From: BOKV01 sp041397525
GTDB taxonomy: Bacteria; Pseudomonadota; Alphaproteobacteria; Rhizobiales; Rhizobiaceae
Assembly: GCA_041397525.1 (NCBI GenBank)
Contig: JAWKWL010000003.1
Location: 186,001-250,000 of the forward strand
Direction: 5' to 3'
DNA length: 64,000 nt
A model generated the notes under the pieces. That model was given only the letters and a program-made list of their open reading frames with translations, did no database searches and was not told the DNA's origin. A program made the position numbers and the translations under genes. Positions within the stretch are counted from its first letter, which is position 1; every line of letters starts with the position of its first letter. Below are positions 36,328 to 46,539 of the stretch, piece by piece.

Positions 36328-37092
36328 GGACTGCCCAGCGAAAAAGCGGTGCATTTCTGCACGGCATCGGACTGGCGGCTGCGAAAAGATTCATCGCAGA
36401 AGGGTGGCGGATCGCGATTGTCGACATCGATGCGCCGGAATTGGAAGTAGCGGCACCACCATGCGGTGCCATGATCCTGCACGGGGACGTTTCGTCCGTC
36501 CTCGTTGCCGGAGTTCATGGCCGGGATTGATGCTGGTTTCGGCCGTCTCGATGCACTGGTCAACAATGCAGGCGTTGCCGATTTCGGCCCCGGTGCCGAA
36601 ACCTCGTTCGAGCGCTGGCGTCAGGTCATGGCGACCAATCTCGACGGTGTTTTCCTGACCTCGCGAACAGCCATTCCTCATGAAACGGCATTCGCGCGAT
36701 GACGGTGCGGCAATCGTCGTGTCTTCTCTATTTCCGGCCTGCGTGCGTCGACCCTGCGCGTGGCTTGCTGGAACGTCCAAGGCCGGTGTCATTCAGGCTC
36801 ACTGCAACAGGCAGGTGAACTGACGAATTTGGTATCCGCGCCAACGCCATCGCGCCGGGTCCCGTCCGCACGAAGCTTCGCAATGGCGGTGCATACGCAG
36901 GACATCATCGATGCCTATCGACGCCATTCCACTCAATCGGTATGGCGAGTGAGGACGAACTCGCAAATGCGATCTGGTTCCTTGCTTCACCACGCAGGCA
37001 GTTACATTACAGGTCAGCTACTGTCCGTTGATGGCAGGTTTGAGGGAACTGGAATAGGGCTGCCTTCCCTGCGCAATCGAAACCGGGAATGA
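36324..37092 (+). pseudogene. Short-chain dehydrogenase/reductase, frameshifted
   Basis: Reframed, an SDR of about 255 residues: the nucleotide-binding GIGLAAAKRFIAEGWRIA, DIDAPELE, the NNAG motif in DALVNNAGVADFG and ATNLDGVFLTSR. SSISGLRASTLRVA precedes the YxxxK region, where an indel hides the Tyr but GTSKAGVI is clear. The C-terminal half is IRANAIAPGPVRTK, YGEEDELANAIWFLASP and YITGQLLSVDGGF. It is probably NAD(P)H-dependent with unknown substrate. It is coupled to the methyltransferase by an ATGA overlap and converges with the desaturase, with 9 bases between the stops. Confidence 0.7.
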
Positions 37093-37101
37093 ATAAGCGG
37101 A

Positions 37102-38121
37102 TCACACGCAGGCAGCGGCCTGCCTGAAGGTGACCATTTCCAAGTCGGGCATCACAGCGCAAGATTGATGCAGGACAGGCTTTCGCCAAGGTAAGGCGGC
37201 TGACATCGCGCAATTCGGATAATCGGTACAACACAGTGCAAGGCTGTAATGAGAATGCCGCTGGCAAGGTGATTACACGTGATGAATGCCAATATTGTGA
37301 TGCATCCAGCGCAATACCGGCAGGAGGTCATAATGCGACGACCCGTGCAGAGCAGCCTCACGACGGTCCCATTCTCCTGCTGCATGCCAAACAGATGTCT
37401 TCGAACTGGTGCTGCACAAAGAACAGCCACACTCCGATCGAGGCTGCTATCAGCGTAGCCGGCAGGAACAACAGCACGGAAGGTTCCCGGACCGATCAGC
37501 AGGACATGGTCACTCCCATGACCAGAAGTGCCAGATTGTGCCCATGGCGCTGCCCATGGCTGCCAGCCACTGCGCATCAGGCCGGGCAAACCGGTGCTGG
37601 ATCAGGAACAGCCATGCGGGCCAGGCCGGTACCGCCTCAGCGGATGCGGTAATGGTACCGCTGTTCTGCGGAGTTCAGCGGCGCTTCTCATATTCGTCTG
37701 CAAATAAACGTATCGACATCGCCATGGCCTCGATGAGTCAAAGACAACCCGATCAGCATGATGCAGTGCATGGGTGCGACACGCCACAGGCCATAGGGCG
37801 TAAGTCCAGCAGGCTGATCGTCAGCCCACTGATCATTCATCCATTGTTTCGAGAAAAAACGATCCGTGGCCGCAATCATGCTGCACCATGAACAGCCGTA
37901 CCAGAAACGCGCCCGCCAGGATCGCAACCAGCATTGCCAGCGCAACATGGATCTGGCCTGAAGCACATTGCCACCCACAGATCGTAATGGAATGGTTGTG
38001 AAGGCGATCTCAAGCGCTGCTTGCCATTGTTTGCCACGATAGGAGCCAGTCTGTGCGGCCACTCTTTTTCACTTGATTCCTGTTTGTGCCTGAACGCGCG
38101 TCGTAACGGCGGCTTCATCAA
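37102..38121 (-). pseudogene. Membrane fatty acid desaturase, frameshifted
   Basis: Reframed, a type 1 fatty acid desaturase of about 335 residues: LAPYRGKQWQAALEIAFTTIP and helices around ALAMLVAILAGAFLVRLF. The first His box is HDCGHGSFF, then LTPYGLWRRTHALHHA (second box), LSHRGHGDVDTF, PAFLIQHRLPVGLMRSGW and a helix region. The third box HHVHHLASGIPYYRLP is altered to HHV-stop-HL by an indel or substitution at about 37273. The C-terminal ELRDVSRLTL is intact. It probably introduces a double bond into membrane acyl chains. The start at 38121 is uncertain because upstream sequence is also affected. Confidence 0.72.
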
Positions 38122-38437
38122 AGTCGCGCTGCTGCCGGATTCGCGTGACGTTCAAACAATTATTCCTGCCGCTGGAGCAATTCTCGCTTTTTCAACAATC
38201 AAGCAAAACTGAAGGCAATTCATTCGAGGGTTGGCTGACTGACATACCGGACAGCTACGCCCGGAACAAGCCCACACACTCATCGAGGCGCTGAGCGAAT
38301 CCCCACCCACTCTGCATCAGTTTTATGGCAGCACCAGTCACAAATACAAGCAAAGCTTCTGGGCAGGCGCAATGGTCACAGGCTGCCTGCTGTCGCCGGA
38401 TGTCAGGTTCGGAAACATTTTGCTGTTTCCTGACAAC
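38122..38437. other. Unassigned stretch, possibly a small damaged gene
   Basis: Between the desaturase start and the fadJ terminator. On the plus strand two protein-like stretches occur in different frames, around 38148-38297 (FKQLFLPLEQFSLFQQSS, EGWLTDIPDSYARN) and 38278-38437 (PPTLHQFYGSTSHKYKQSFW). I do not recognise either. They could be one frameshifted small gene or chance reading frames; the desaturase promoter must also lie here. Confidence 0.3.
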
Positions 38438-38467
38438 AAAAACCCCGCCGAATTGCTCCGGCGGGGG
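38438..38467 (-). terminator. Intrinsic terminator of the beta-oxidation operon
   Basis: Perfect 8-bp stem CCCCGCCG / CGGCGGGG with an 8-base loop and, on the minus strand, TTTTTG after it. It sits 28 bases beyond the fadJ stop and is intact inside the damaged block. Confidence 0.88.
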
Positions 38468-38494
38468 TGAAAATATCTCTCAGGCTCTGACGGG

Positions 38495-40677
38495 TCACGC
38501 AGCTTTCTTCGCATCCCCAGCCGGGTTGAAGCGCACGTAGAACAACTCGTTGTTTTTCGCCATGTCGAGAAGCAACTTGTTGGGTTTGAACTGTGCGCCA
38601 TATTTCTGCAACCTTTCCATGTCGACGAAGGCAGTCGTGCCCATGCCGTCGATATGGCTGAGCGCCGCCGGTAAACGGCGCAAAACGGAAACCGAGGATC
38701 GAGCCGACATCAGCTTCCCGCATGTCTGTGACCACGCCTTCCTCGGCAGCGCGCTGCCTCAAGTACGTCGTGGCATGGAACCGGTTTTTCAACTCCTGCA
38801 CATCGATCTTGTCCGGGTCCTGCTGCGGATAGAGGGTCTTGAGATCAGGCCACAAATGCTTCTTGGCAGGCTTCGCCGGATAGTCGCGGCCCTTGCCATT
38901 CTTGCGCCCGAACCGGCCATGTTTTTCAACCATGGTGTTGACGAGTTCCACGTGGCGCGGATCGACCGCCTTTTCGCCCATGTCGCGGATCGTCTGGTGC
39001 AGGATCTTGTGGCTAGGTCGATGGCCGTTTCGTCATTGAGTGCGAGCGGTCCGACCGGCATGCCCGCCGCTCGCAACGTTCTCGATCATGGCCGGTGGGA
39101 CGCCCTCGATGAGCATGTTGTAGGCTTCCGACATGTAGCGCAATACGCAGCGGTTGACGAAGAAGCCGCGCGTGTCATTGACGACGATTGGCGTCTTCTT
39201 GATTGCTCGCACATAGTCGAGTGCCATCGCCAACGCCCTGTCACCCGGTTTCTTGCCCATGATGATTTCGGTCAGCATCATCTTGCCGTCGACCGGCGAG
39301 AAGAGAGTGGATGCCGATGAAATCGCCCTGGCGCGGAAAGTTCTTCGCCAGTCCGGTAATCGGATGGTCGAGGTGTTGGACGCAAAGATTGCATCCTTTT
39401 TCATGTGTTTTGCGGCTTCCTCGGTGACGATCTTCTTCGTATTCTGAATCCTCGAACACCGCCTCGATCACGAGATCGCAATCGGCGAGATCGCCATAGT
39501 CTGCCGTTGGCTTGATGAGCGAGCAGCGCTGTCGCCTCTCTGGCGTCAGATAGCCGCGCCCGGACAGCCTTGTCGATGATGTCGGCGGAATGCTGGACAC
39601 CCTTTTCGCTGCTTCCATGTCGCGATCGAGGAGCACGACTTCGATACCAGCCTTGGCAGTCACATAGCCGATGCCTGCCCCCATGAAGCCGCCGCCACCG
39701 AGAATGCCGACCTTGCCGATTTTCATCTCGCCAACACTTCGCCGGACGGCGAGCGCCCTTGTTCAGTTCCTGCATCGACAGGAAGAGTGAGCGGATCATC
39801 GGCTTTCAGTGTCAGCACATGTGCGAAATAGCGGCCTCCACGCGCAATGCCGCATCCATCGGCAGAAGCAGGCCCTCATAGACGCATTTCATGATCGCGC
39901 GCGCGCCTGGATAGCTGTCGAATGTCTCGCGCCGGTAAATTGCGTTCGCTGGCGGGAAGAGCCTGTGCGCCACTTCGCCGGGAATAGACCTGGCCTCCGG
40001 GAATGCGGAAGCCTGTCCCATGGCTGAACCGCTTCAACCCGCCCTGATCATCTTCTTCGCAGCAGCGATGAGATCGGCGGCAGGAACCACCTCATGCACG
40101 AGGCCCAGTTTCTTCGCCTTCGCACCGTCATAGTTCTTGCCCTGCAACAGCATCTGCAAGGCTTCCTGGGTGTGGATCAGGCGCTGCGTGCCACTGGCAC
40201 CTGGGAACAGGCCGACCTTTGACTTCGAATACACAGCTTGGGATTGTCCGAAACGATCCGGCCATGGCAGGCCAGTGCCAGTTCCAGAGCACCACCCATG
40301 GCAACGCCATTGATCGGGCCACTCCACGGCTTGCCGCTGGTTTCGATACGGCGATGGGGATACCCTGCAGGCGCGAGGCACCTCGAACAGCATTTTTGCC
40401 GCTGCTTCCGGGTCCTTCTTCTTCATTTTCTGGAATGTGGCAAAGGTGCCCGCAGCATTGAAAGGTCGGCACCGCCGGAGAAGGCATCCTTGCCGGAAGT
40501 GACGACAACTCCCTTGACGCTGTCATCCGTCGAGATTGCATCAACGAGCGCGGAAAAGGTCTTCCATCACCGTTTCATCGATGACGTTCATGCTCTTGCC
40601 GGGCATGTCCCAGTGGCGAGCACCATGCCGTCAGCGTCTTTTTCTACCGTGAAGTTCTTGTAGGTCATGTCATTCAT
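38495..40677 (-). pseudogene. fadJ: 3-hydroxyacyl-CoA dehydrogenase / enoyl-CoA hydratase fusion (FadJ/FadB type), frameshifted
   Basis: Bifunctional beta-oxidation enzyme. Reframed N-terminal hydratase domain: MTYKNFTVEKDADGMVLATW, DMPGKSMNVIDE, VVVTSGKDAFSGGADLSML, KVGLFPGASGTQRLI and DGAKAKKLGLVHEVVP. The NAD domain starts at about 39726 with KVGILGGGGFMGAGIGYV and continues SNTSTI, FSPVDGKMMLTEII and RGFFVNRCVLRYMSEA. The C-terminus is LQKYGAQFKPNKLLLDMA and ends at 38495. About 730 residues are expected, and at least nine frame changes are needed. The start is ATG 40668 or the in-frame ATG 40677. It follows the thiolase gene by 12 bases, the usual FadA-FadJ pairing. Confidence 0.8.
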
Positions 40678-40689
40678 CCCGGAAATCTG

Positions 40690-41888
40690 TCACACGCGTT
40701 CGATGATCGCCAGGCCCATGCCCGCACCGATGCAAAGCGTCACGAGCGCAGTGTTGAGGTCGCGGCGTTCCAGTTCGTCAAGCATTGTGCCCATGATCAT
40801 CGCGCCGGTCGCGCCGCTGGACAGCCCATGGCAATCGCGCCGCCGCACACATTCATCTTTTCATGCGGAAATGTCGAAAGCCTGCATGGCGCAGCACAAC
40901 GGAGGCAAAGGCCTGCTGAGTTCGAACAGGTCAATGTCGGATATCTTCATTTTCGCGCGCTTCAGGAGCTTTTCAGTCACGTCAACCGGGCCGGCCAGCA
41001 TGATTGCCGGTTCGGAACCGATATTGGCAAAGGCGCGAATGCGTGCCCGCGGCTTCAGCCCCATGGTTCTGTCAGGCTTTCTTTCGAACCCATAAGGATT
41101 GCTGCACCATCGACAATACCCGATGAATTGCCTGCATGGTGCACATGGTTGACAGCTTCGAGTTCAGGATACGCTGCACGGCAACGGCGTCGAAACCGCC
41201 CATCTCGCCCATCATCACGAAGGATGGGTCAAGCTTGCCGTGAGGCTCTGCATGTCGGTGCCTGGACGCATGTGCTCGTCATGGGCGAGAATGGTTAGTC
41301 CGTTGATGTCCTTGACGGGGATAACGGCGTTCTTGAAGCGGCCTTCTTCCCACGACTTGGCGGCGCGCTTCTGGCTTTCCATGGCGTAGGCGTCGACATC
41401 ATCGCGTGAGAAGCCGTATTTGGTGGCGATAAGGTCCGCTGAAAATGCCCTGCGGCACGAACCAGCCGGGGACTGCGACCGAAGGTTCATGGCGCACCAC
41501 CCGATGCGCCCATGCCCACACGGCTCATCGATCCAAACGCCGCCGGCAATGACGATATCGTCCGAGCCATGCGCGATCTTGGCTGCACCCAGATTGATGG
41601 CGTCAAGTCCGGATGCGCAGAAGCGCGAAATCTGGATGCCTGGTGCCTTGGTGTCGTAGCCCGCCTCGAAGGGCTGCCGCGCGGGATCACCGGAACCTGC
41701 TTCGCCGACCGGATCGACGCACCCGAAAATAATGTCATCAACCTGCCCGGTGTCGAGTTCGTTACGGTCCCGCACTGCAGACAATGTCGCTGCTGCAGCG
41801 ACGTACAGCCGGCACTTCATGCAGGCTGCCATCCTTCTTGCCCTTGCCGCGCGGTGTGCACGTGATCGTAGATAAAGGCCTCGGCCAT
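40690..41888 (-). pseudogene. fadA: Acetyl-CoA acyltransferase (thiolase), frameshifted
   Basis: Thiolase of beta-oxidation, partner of the downstream FadJ. Reframed: MAEAFIYDHVHTARGKGKKD (start 41888), VDDIIFGCVDPVGEAG and GIQISRFCASGLDAINLGAA with the nucleophilic Cys. IATKYGFSRDDVDAYAMESQ, FKNAVIPVKDINGLTILAHD and DIDLFEL follow. The C-terminus is TLCIGAGMGLAIIERV with the second catalytic Cys. The expected length is about 400 residues and at least six frame changes are needed. Both active-site cysteines are readable, which argues against long-term decay. Confidence 0.8.
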
Positions 41889-41935
41889 GATTGTGCTCCT
41901 TTGTTTGTTCATTCCGTCCCTGTTCGGGAACGTAG

Positions 41936-42576
41936 TCAGCAGTTGCGGTTGGCGTCCTGTCCTGACGGCATCAATTGTTCAGGAAGCTTGAAGCCGGGCA
42001 GGTCCCGATGCGTTCAAGCCACGCTCACGCTGTTAGGATAGTCATCGTCGGCACCGATCTGTTCGGGCCAGAACAGATAGCCGCCGCACAGCGAGAAATC
42101 GGCGATGGTCGGGCGGTCTGCCGCAACTCCAGTCACGGTTTTCAAGATGCTGGTTCTGTGAACCTATGGCGCCCGCCGCCCGCGCTGCCATGAACTGCGT
42201 GACCGGATCGTCCTTCTTCTTCATGAAATGACCCATGAAGCGGCGAATAGCTGGTCAGCTTGTGATTGTCGAACAGGATCACACATCTCGCGATGTTCCT
42301 CGTCATTGGCTGCGCCATACTGGCCAAACTGTTTGGCGAGGATAATCGAGAATGACGCCGGACTGGCTCATGGTCACGTCACCACCCTTGATGTGGTGAA
42401 CGAGCACCGGCGCTTCGCCCATCACATTCTTTGGCGATAGGCAGGCGAACGTGTCTCGCCTGCGAAGAAGGCTACACGCACCAGCTCCCAGTCTGCCTTC
42501 ACCAGTTCCGCATCAGCGCCGCCTTGTAGGCATTACCGCTTTCGGAAAAACAGTAGAGCTCATATTCGGCCATCAT
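41936..42576 (-). pseudogene. Glutathione S-transferase family protein, frameshifted
   Basis: Reframed: MAEYELYCFSESGNAYKAAL, then ELVKADWELVRVAFFAGETR, QKNVMGEAPVLVHHIKGGDV and TMSQSGVILDYLAKQFGQY, the thioredoxin-like domain with a Ser-rich GSH site. The helical domain reads REMCVILFDNHKLTSYSPL, FMGHFMKKKDDPVTQFMAAR, DWVAADRPTIADFSLCGYLF and LPGFKLPEQLMPSGQD, with the stop at 41936. The start ATG overlaps the DUF1330 stop (ATGA at 42576-42573). GSTs inside fatty- or aromatic-acid operons may protect against reactive intermediates; that is inference. Confidence 0.72.
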
Positions 42577-43162
42577 TCAGCTCCCTCTGGACAATTCAGA
42601 TGACACTGGCCCTTTGACGCGGCGTTTGCGTTGCGGGCGGCCTCTGGTATATTGGGGAGTCTCCAGCAGGCGCGCGCGCCGTCGCCAGATCCTTGAACTC
42701 GATGATCACATGCCGCGCGCCGGCAATGTCGCCTTCTGAGCACCAGCTCACAACGGCGCGCGAACCTGCACCATGGTCGATGAATGCCTGCCTCGCCCTT
42801 CGACATAGAGCTTGTAGTGTTCGGGGTCGTGCACATCTACATGTGCTATCCAGTAACCTCTTCGCCATCGCCTGAACCTCTTGCCAATGACAAGCCTGCC
42901 GGTGGATGCACCAGCAGTGTTTGCGCGCCTCTCCTGATAGTGCTTGTTGTAGCAGGCCTGCGGCTTTTCCAGGCTTTCGAATCTTGATCACCACATGGCG
43001 TAGCGAATCAGGATCGTCAGCTTCAACCCGGTCTTCTGCCGCCGCGTACCACAGCGCGCGGCCATATTCCTTGTAAGCCGGTGTCGCACCCTCGACATAT
43101 TTCTTGTAGGAGTTTCGGCGTCGTGTGCACCTGAACGTGCCCGATCCAGTATCCTTGGCTAT
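42573..43162 (-). pseudogene. Tandem DUF1330-like protein, frameshifted and with ATA in the start position
   Basis: Two DUF1330 (small ferredoxin-like dimeric barrel) units. The first reads AKGYWIGHVQVHD, then ALWYAAAEDRVEADDPDSLR, RHVVIKFESLEKPQACYNKH and STGRLVIG. The second reads RGYWIAHVDVHDPEHYKLYV, RQAFIDHGA, EGDIAGARHVIIEFKDLATA and ARNANAASKGQC. They may be one two-domain protein or two adjacent genes; indels hide the junction (about 42870). A strong GGAGGA precedes position 43162, where the codon is ATA rather than ATG, probably a sequence error. Function is unknown. Confidence 0.6.
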
Positions 43163-43173
43163 GATTTCCTCCC

Positions 43174-44336
43174 CTATAAAGTACGTGCGATCAGCAGTTT
43201 CATGATTTTTATTGGAAAGCTGCCATAGATGCGTTGCACCCTGGCATCGCGGAACATGCGGGCAATCGGATATTCATTCATAGCCGGTAGGCCGCCGAAC
43301 ATTTGCAGGCATTCGTCCATCACCTTGCATTGCAGGTCTGTGGTCAGCATCTTGACCATTGATGCCGTTGCGGGATCAAGCTTGCTCGAGATGGATGCCG
43401 ACGCAGTAATTGGTGAAGACCCGCGCCTGCACGGCTTCCGCCTTGAGCTGTGCCAGCTTGAACTGGGTATTCTGGAAATCGATGATGCGCTGGCCGAATG
43501 CCTTCGCTCCTTGGACAAGTCAATGGTCAGTGCCAGCGCCCGTTCGATTGCGGCAATCGCCTGATTGGCGATCAGAAGCCGCCCTGTGGCAATTGCTGCA
43601 TCAACTGCAATGTAGCCCTGGCCTTCCTCGGTTCCAAGCAGGTTCGATGTCGGAACTTTCACTTCTGTTGAAGAACAGCCTGGATGTGTCATTTGCCTTG
43701 AGGCTGATCTTGTCGAGATTGCGCCCTCGTTCAAAGCCCTCGACCTCTTCTGGCTTCCACGACGATCAGGATAATTCTTCGCACCTGCCGAAATGGTCTG
43801 GGTCACGATTAATGATCAGATTTGCATTCTGCCCATTGGTGATGAAGCGCCCGGAACCATTGATACATACTGGTTGCCGCCTTTCATTGCGCTGGTCTCG
43901 ACGCCCTGTGTCCGAACCGGCACCCGGCTCCGACATCGCAATGGCTCTGATCAACTCGCCACCGGCGGCCTGGCAGCCAGCGCCTTTGTTCGCGCGAGCC
44001 ATAATGCTGGATATAGGGAGCAACAAATGCCGAATGTAGCGCAATGCCGAAACCATTCACTCCGGCACAACTGAGCGCCTTCTATGATGGCGGCCTCATG
44101 GCCGTAATGACCGCCCGCGCCACCCCATTCCTCGGGCACCGCAGCACAAAGCAGACTGTTTTCGCCTGCCTTTGTGCCAGACCGATGGCGGCACCAGCCC
44201 GTTTTCCTCGAAGCTTTCATAATGCGGCACGACTTCCGCCTCGACAAAGCGGTTGGCCAAAGTGTCGCGCAACATCGTCACATCTTCGCTTTCCACGCAG
44301 GGCGGGAACGCCCGGCAGAATGGCGGCTGGCTGCAT
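43174..44336 (-). pseudogene. Acyl-CoA dehydrogenase, frameshifted
   Basis: FAD-dependent acyl-CoA dehydrogenase of about 385 residues. Reframed: MESEDVTMLRDTLANRFVEA near the N-terminus, GENSLLCAAVPEEWGGAGGHYGH, GIALHSAFVAPYI and the flavin-binding AIAMSEPGAGSDT. NGSGRFITNGQNANLI, VPTSNLLGTEEGQGYI and QCKVMDECLQMFGGLPAMNE (substrate and FAD contacts) follow, then YPIARMFRDARVQRIYGS and a stop at 43174. GGAGG lies 8 bases before ATG 44336. It lies 27 bases after the larger dehydrogenase. The chain-length or branch specificity is not readable. Confidence 0.75.
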
Positions 44337-44363
44337 GTGGTTTCCTCCCGGGCAGCTTTGGTA

Positions 44364-46155
44364 TCAGAATGCGTCGGCGGCCAATGCCATCATGGAGTCC
44401 GACCGGTTTCGATCCGCGCCAGATGGGCCTGGGCCTCCGGCATTACCTGCTCCATGAAATATGCGCGCCGTGGCGAGCTTGTTCTCATGGAAGCTTGCCT
44501 TGCCATTGGCACCTTCTGCAAGGGCGGTCTGCGATTTTTCCGCCATCATGGCCCACATGTAGCCAAGTGCCACCAGTCCCATCAGATGGCCGTAATCCAT
44601 CGATGCGGCACCCGCATTGTCCGGGTTCTTCATACCGTTCTGCATCAACCACATGGTTGCGGCCTCCAACGCCTCGGTCGCATTGCGCAGCGGCTTGGCA
44701 TAGGGCTGCATGGCCTCGTTTTCGCGATGCTTACGGTGTCGTTCACTTCCTCCATGAACAGGCGAAGCGCGCGGCCGCCATCCTTTGGCGAGCTTGCGCC
44801 CGACAAGATCAAGCGCCTGGATGCCGTTTGCCCCTTCATAGATCTGTGCAATGCGCGCATCGCGCACGAACTGCTCCATGCCCCATTCCTGGATATAGCC
44901 GTGACCGCCATAGACCTGCTGGGCATTGACCGTGTTCTCGAAGCCCTTGTCCGTCAGCACGCCTTTGACGATCGGCGTGAGCAGACCCATCAGGTCATCG
45001 TAATTGCTGGCGCTCTTCTTCCGAGCCGGAACGATGCGAGATGTCGCCTTGAGTTGCCGTCCACAGCATGACGGCGCGCGCTGCCTCGTTGAAAGACTTG
45101 ATGTTCATAAGCATGTGCCGCACATCGACAGTACGATGATCGGATCCGCTTTCTCCTGTCCGGTGCCTTTGGACCCGTAAGCGAGCGGCCCTGGATGCGT
45201 TCCTTCGCATAAGTCACCGCATTCTGGTAGGCGACTTCGGAGATCGCCAGGCCCTGCAGCCCGACGCCGAGACGAGCCTCGTTCATCATCACGAACATCG
45301 CGTTGAGGCCCTTGTTTTCCTGGCCGATCAGCCAGCCGGTAGCCTCGTCATAGTTGAGCACGCAGGTCGAATTGGCATGAATGCCCATCTTTTCCTCGAT
45401 CGAGCCGCAGGACACGCCGTTGCGCTTGCCGGGATTGTTGTTCTCGTCAGGAATGAACTTCGGCACAATGAACAGCGAAATCGCGCCATTGCCTTCCGGA
45501 GCGCCCTCGATGCGCGCCAGTACCAGATGGATGATGTTGTTCGAAAGGTCGTGTTCGCCGGCCGAGATGAAAATCTTCTGGCCTGAAATCTTGTAGCTGC
45601 CATCACCATTGGGCACCGCCTTGGTGCGCAGCATGCTAGATCCGGTTCCGCAATGCGGCTCCGTCAGGTTCATAGTGCCGGTCCAGTCGCCTTCGATCAT
45701 CTTCGGCAGGAACTGGCGCTTCTGTTCGTCGGATCCGTGAACCTGGTGCCGCGATCGCACCCTGCGTCAGGCCGGGATACATCGAAAATGCCATGTTCGA
45801 GGCAGACAGATACTCGCCGACTGCCGAATGGAGCGTGTATGGAAGACCCTGTCCGCCAAATTCCGGATCGGCAGCAAGCCCCATCCATCCGCCCTCGACA
45901 TAGGCCTTGTAGGCCTCCTTGAGATCACTTGGGCGTCGTGACCGAGCCGTCATCGTGGCAGGTGCAGCCTTCCTTGTCGCCGGAATGGTTGATCGGCTGC
46001 AACACCTGCTCACGCAATTTTGCCGCTTCGCCCAGGATCGCCTCCACCATGTCAGGCGTGGCTTCATTTCCGGGAAGATTGTTGTATCGCTGAATGTTGA
46101 GAACATCGTTGAGCACATAGAGTGTGTCTTCAACGGGGGCTGTATAGCTGGGCAT
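44364..46155 (-). pseudogene. Large acyl-CoA dehydrogenase (DmdC/FadE-like, about 595 residues), frameshifted
   Basis: Member of the long acyl-CoA dehydrogenase group with an extra C-terminal domain, to which 3-methylmercaptopropionyl-CoA dehydrogenase DmdC belongs. Reframed: MPSYTAPVEDTLYVLNDVLN, YVEGGWMGLAADPEFGGQGL, YPGLTQGAIAAI, GTMNLTEPHCGTD, KISGQKIFISAGEHDL and SCVLNYDEATGWLIG-like residues. VYGGHGYIQEWGMEQFVRDA then carries the QVYGGHGY...RDARI motif. The clean stop is at 44364. GGGAG precedes ATG 46155. The first 75 codons are undamaged, marking the right edge of the block. It is first in the beta-oxidation operon. DMSP use cannot be inferred from family alone. Confidence 0.78.
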
Positions 46156-46337
46156 GTAAAATCTCCCTAGGATTCTGTTGCCAGCCGAACCTGGCGCATA
46201 TCGCATCGGCAAGTCAGGCACATGGTTCTATCGCTGGCAAATCAAATGAACTTGTCACCATACATCGGCGAATGCCTGGCCAGATGGCCACACTGTCTCT
46301 GCCGCATATATGGTGTTGATCATGGCCATAGCAAACT

Positions 46338-46359
46338 TTTACGTTTGCGTAAACGTCAA
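46338..46359 (-). promoter_or_regulatory. Candidate MerR-type operator of the beta-oxidation operon
   Basis: On the minus strand TTGACGTTT and AAACGTAAA form 9-bp arms (8 of 9 symmetric) around ACGC. The inner 16-mer TTGACGTTTACGCAAA resembles the palindrome I recall for LiuR-type MerR regulators of branched-chain and fatty-acid breakdown. It lies about 185 bases upstream of the first operon gene. The rest of 46156-46889 has no convincing gene apart from the RNA candidate at 46540. Confidence 0.55.
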
Positions 46360-46539
46360 TTATTTTTCGGCCACGGTTTTTACGCAAGAAGCGCCACTTT
46401 TCGCTGCTTGCGATAACATTCCGGATTGATGTGAAGGAAACCGGGGGAGGGGAGTGCCAGGCCGGAACGGCGGCGCCAGCGTTCGGGCGCGCGAGCCATC
46501 GTGCGGATTTCGAAGTGCAACTTTGGCGGTGCAGGTTTG

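Larger units (their letters stand above)
33380..45930. other. 12.5-kb block in which every gene is frameshifted
   Basis: From the last codons of lysK to the first 80 codons of the DmdC-like acyl-CoA dehydrogenase, coding frames break every 50-200 bases. Deletions and insertions of one or two bases dominate. Examples are a lost base in GGCCGG (33380), an extra base in the S24 regulator start, and GGG read as GG with ATA for ATG at the DUF1330 start. Reframed proteins align well to their families. Genes on both sides, including ones of 3.4 and 4.0 kb, are intact. Confidence 0.85.

Noticed and set aside
38550..39320. 256-codon plus-strand open frame within the fadJ region
   Set aside because: It is opposite the readable 3-hydroxyacyl-CoA dehydrogenase sequence, and its own translation matches nothing.
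33380..45930. Programmed ribosomal frameshifting as explanation for the broken genes
   Set aside because: Dozens of shifts in both directions, without slippery sites or downstream structures, cannot be programmed events.
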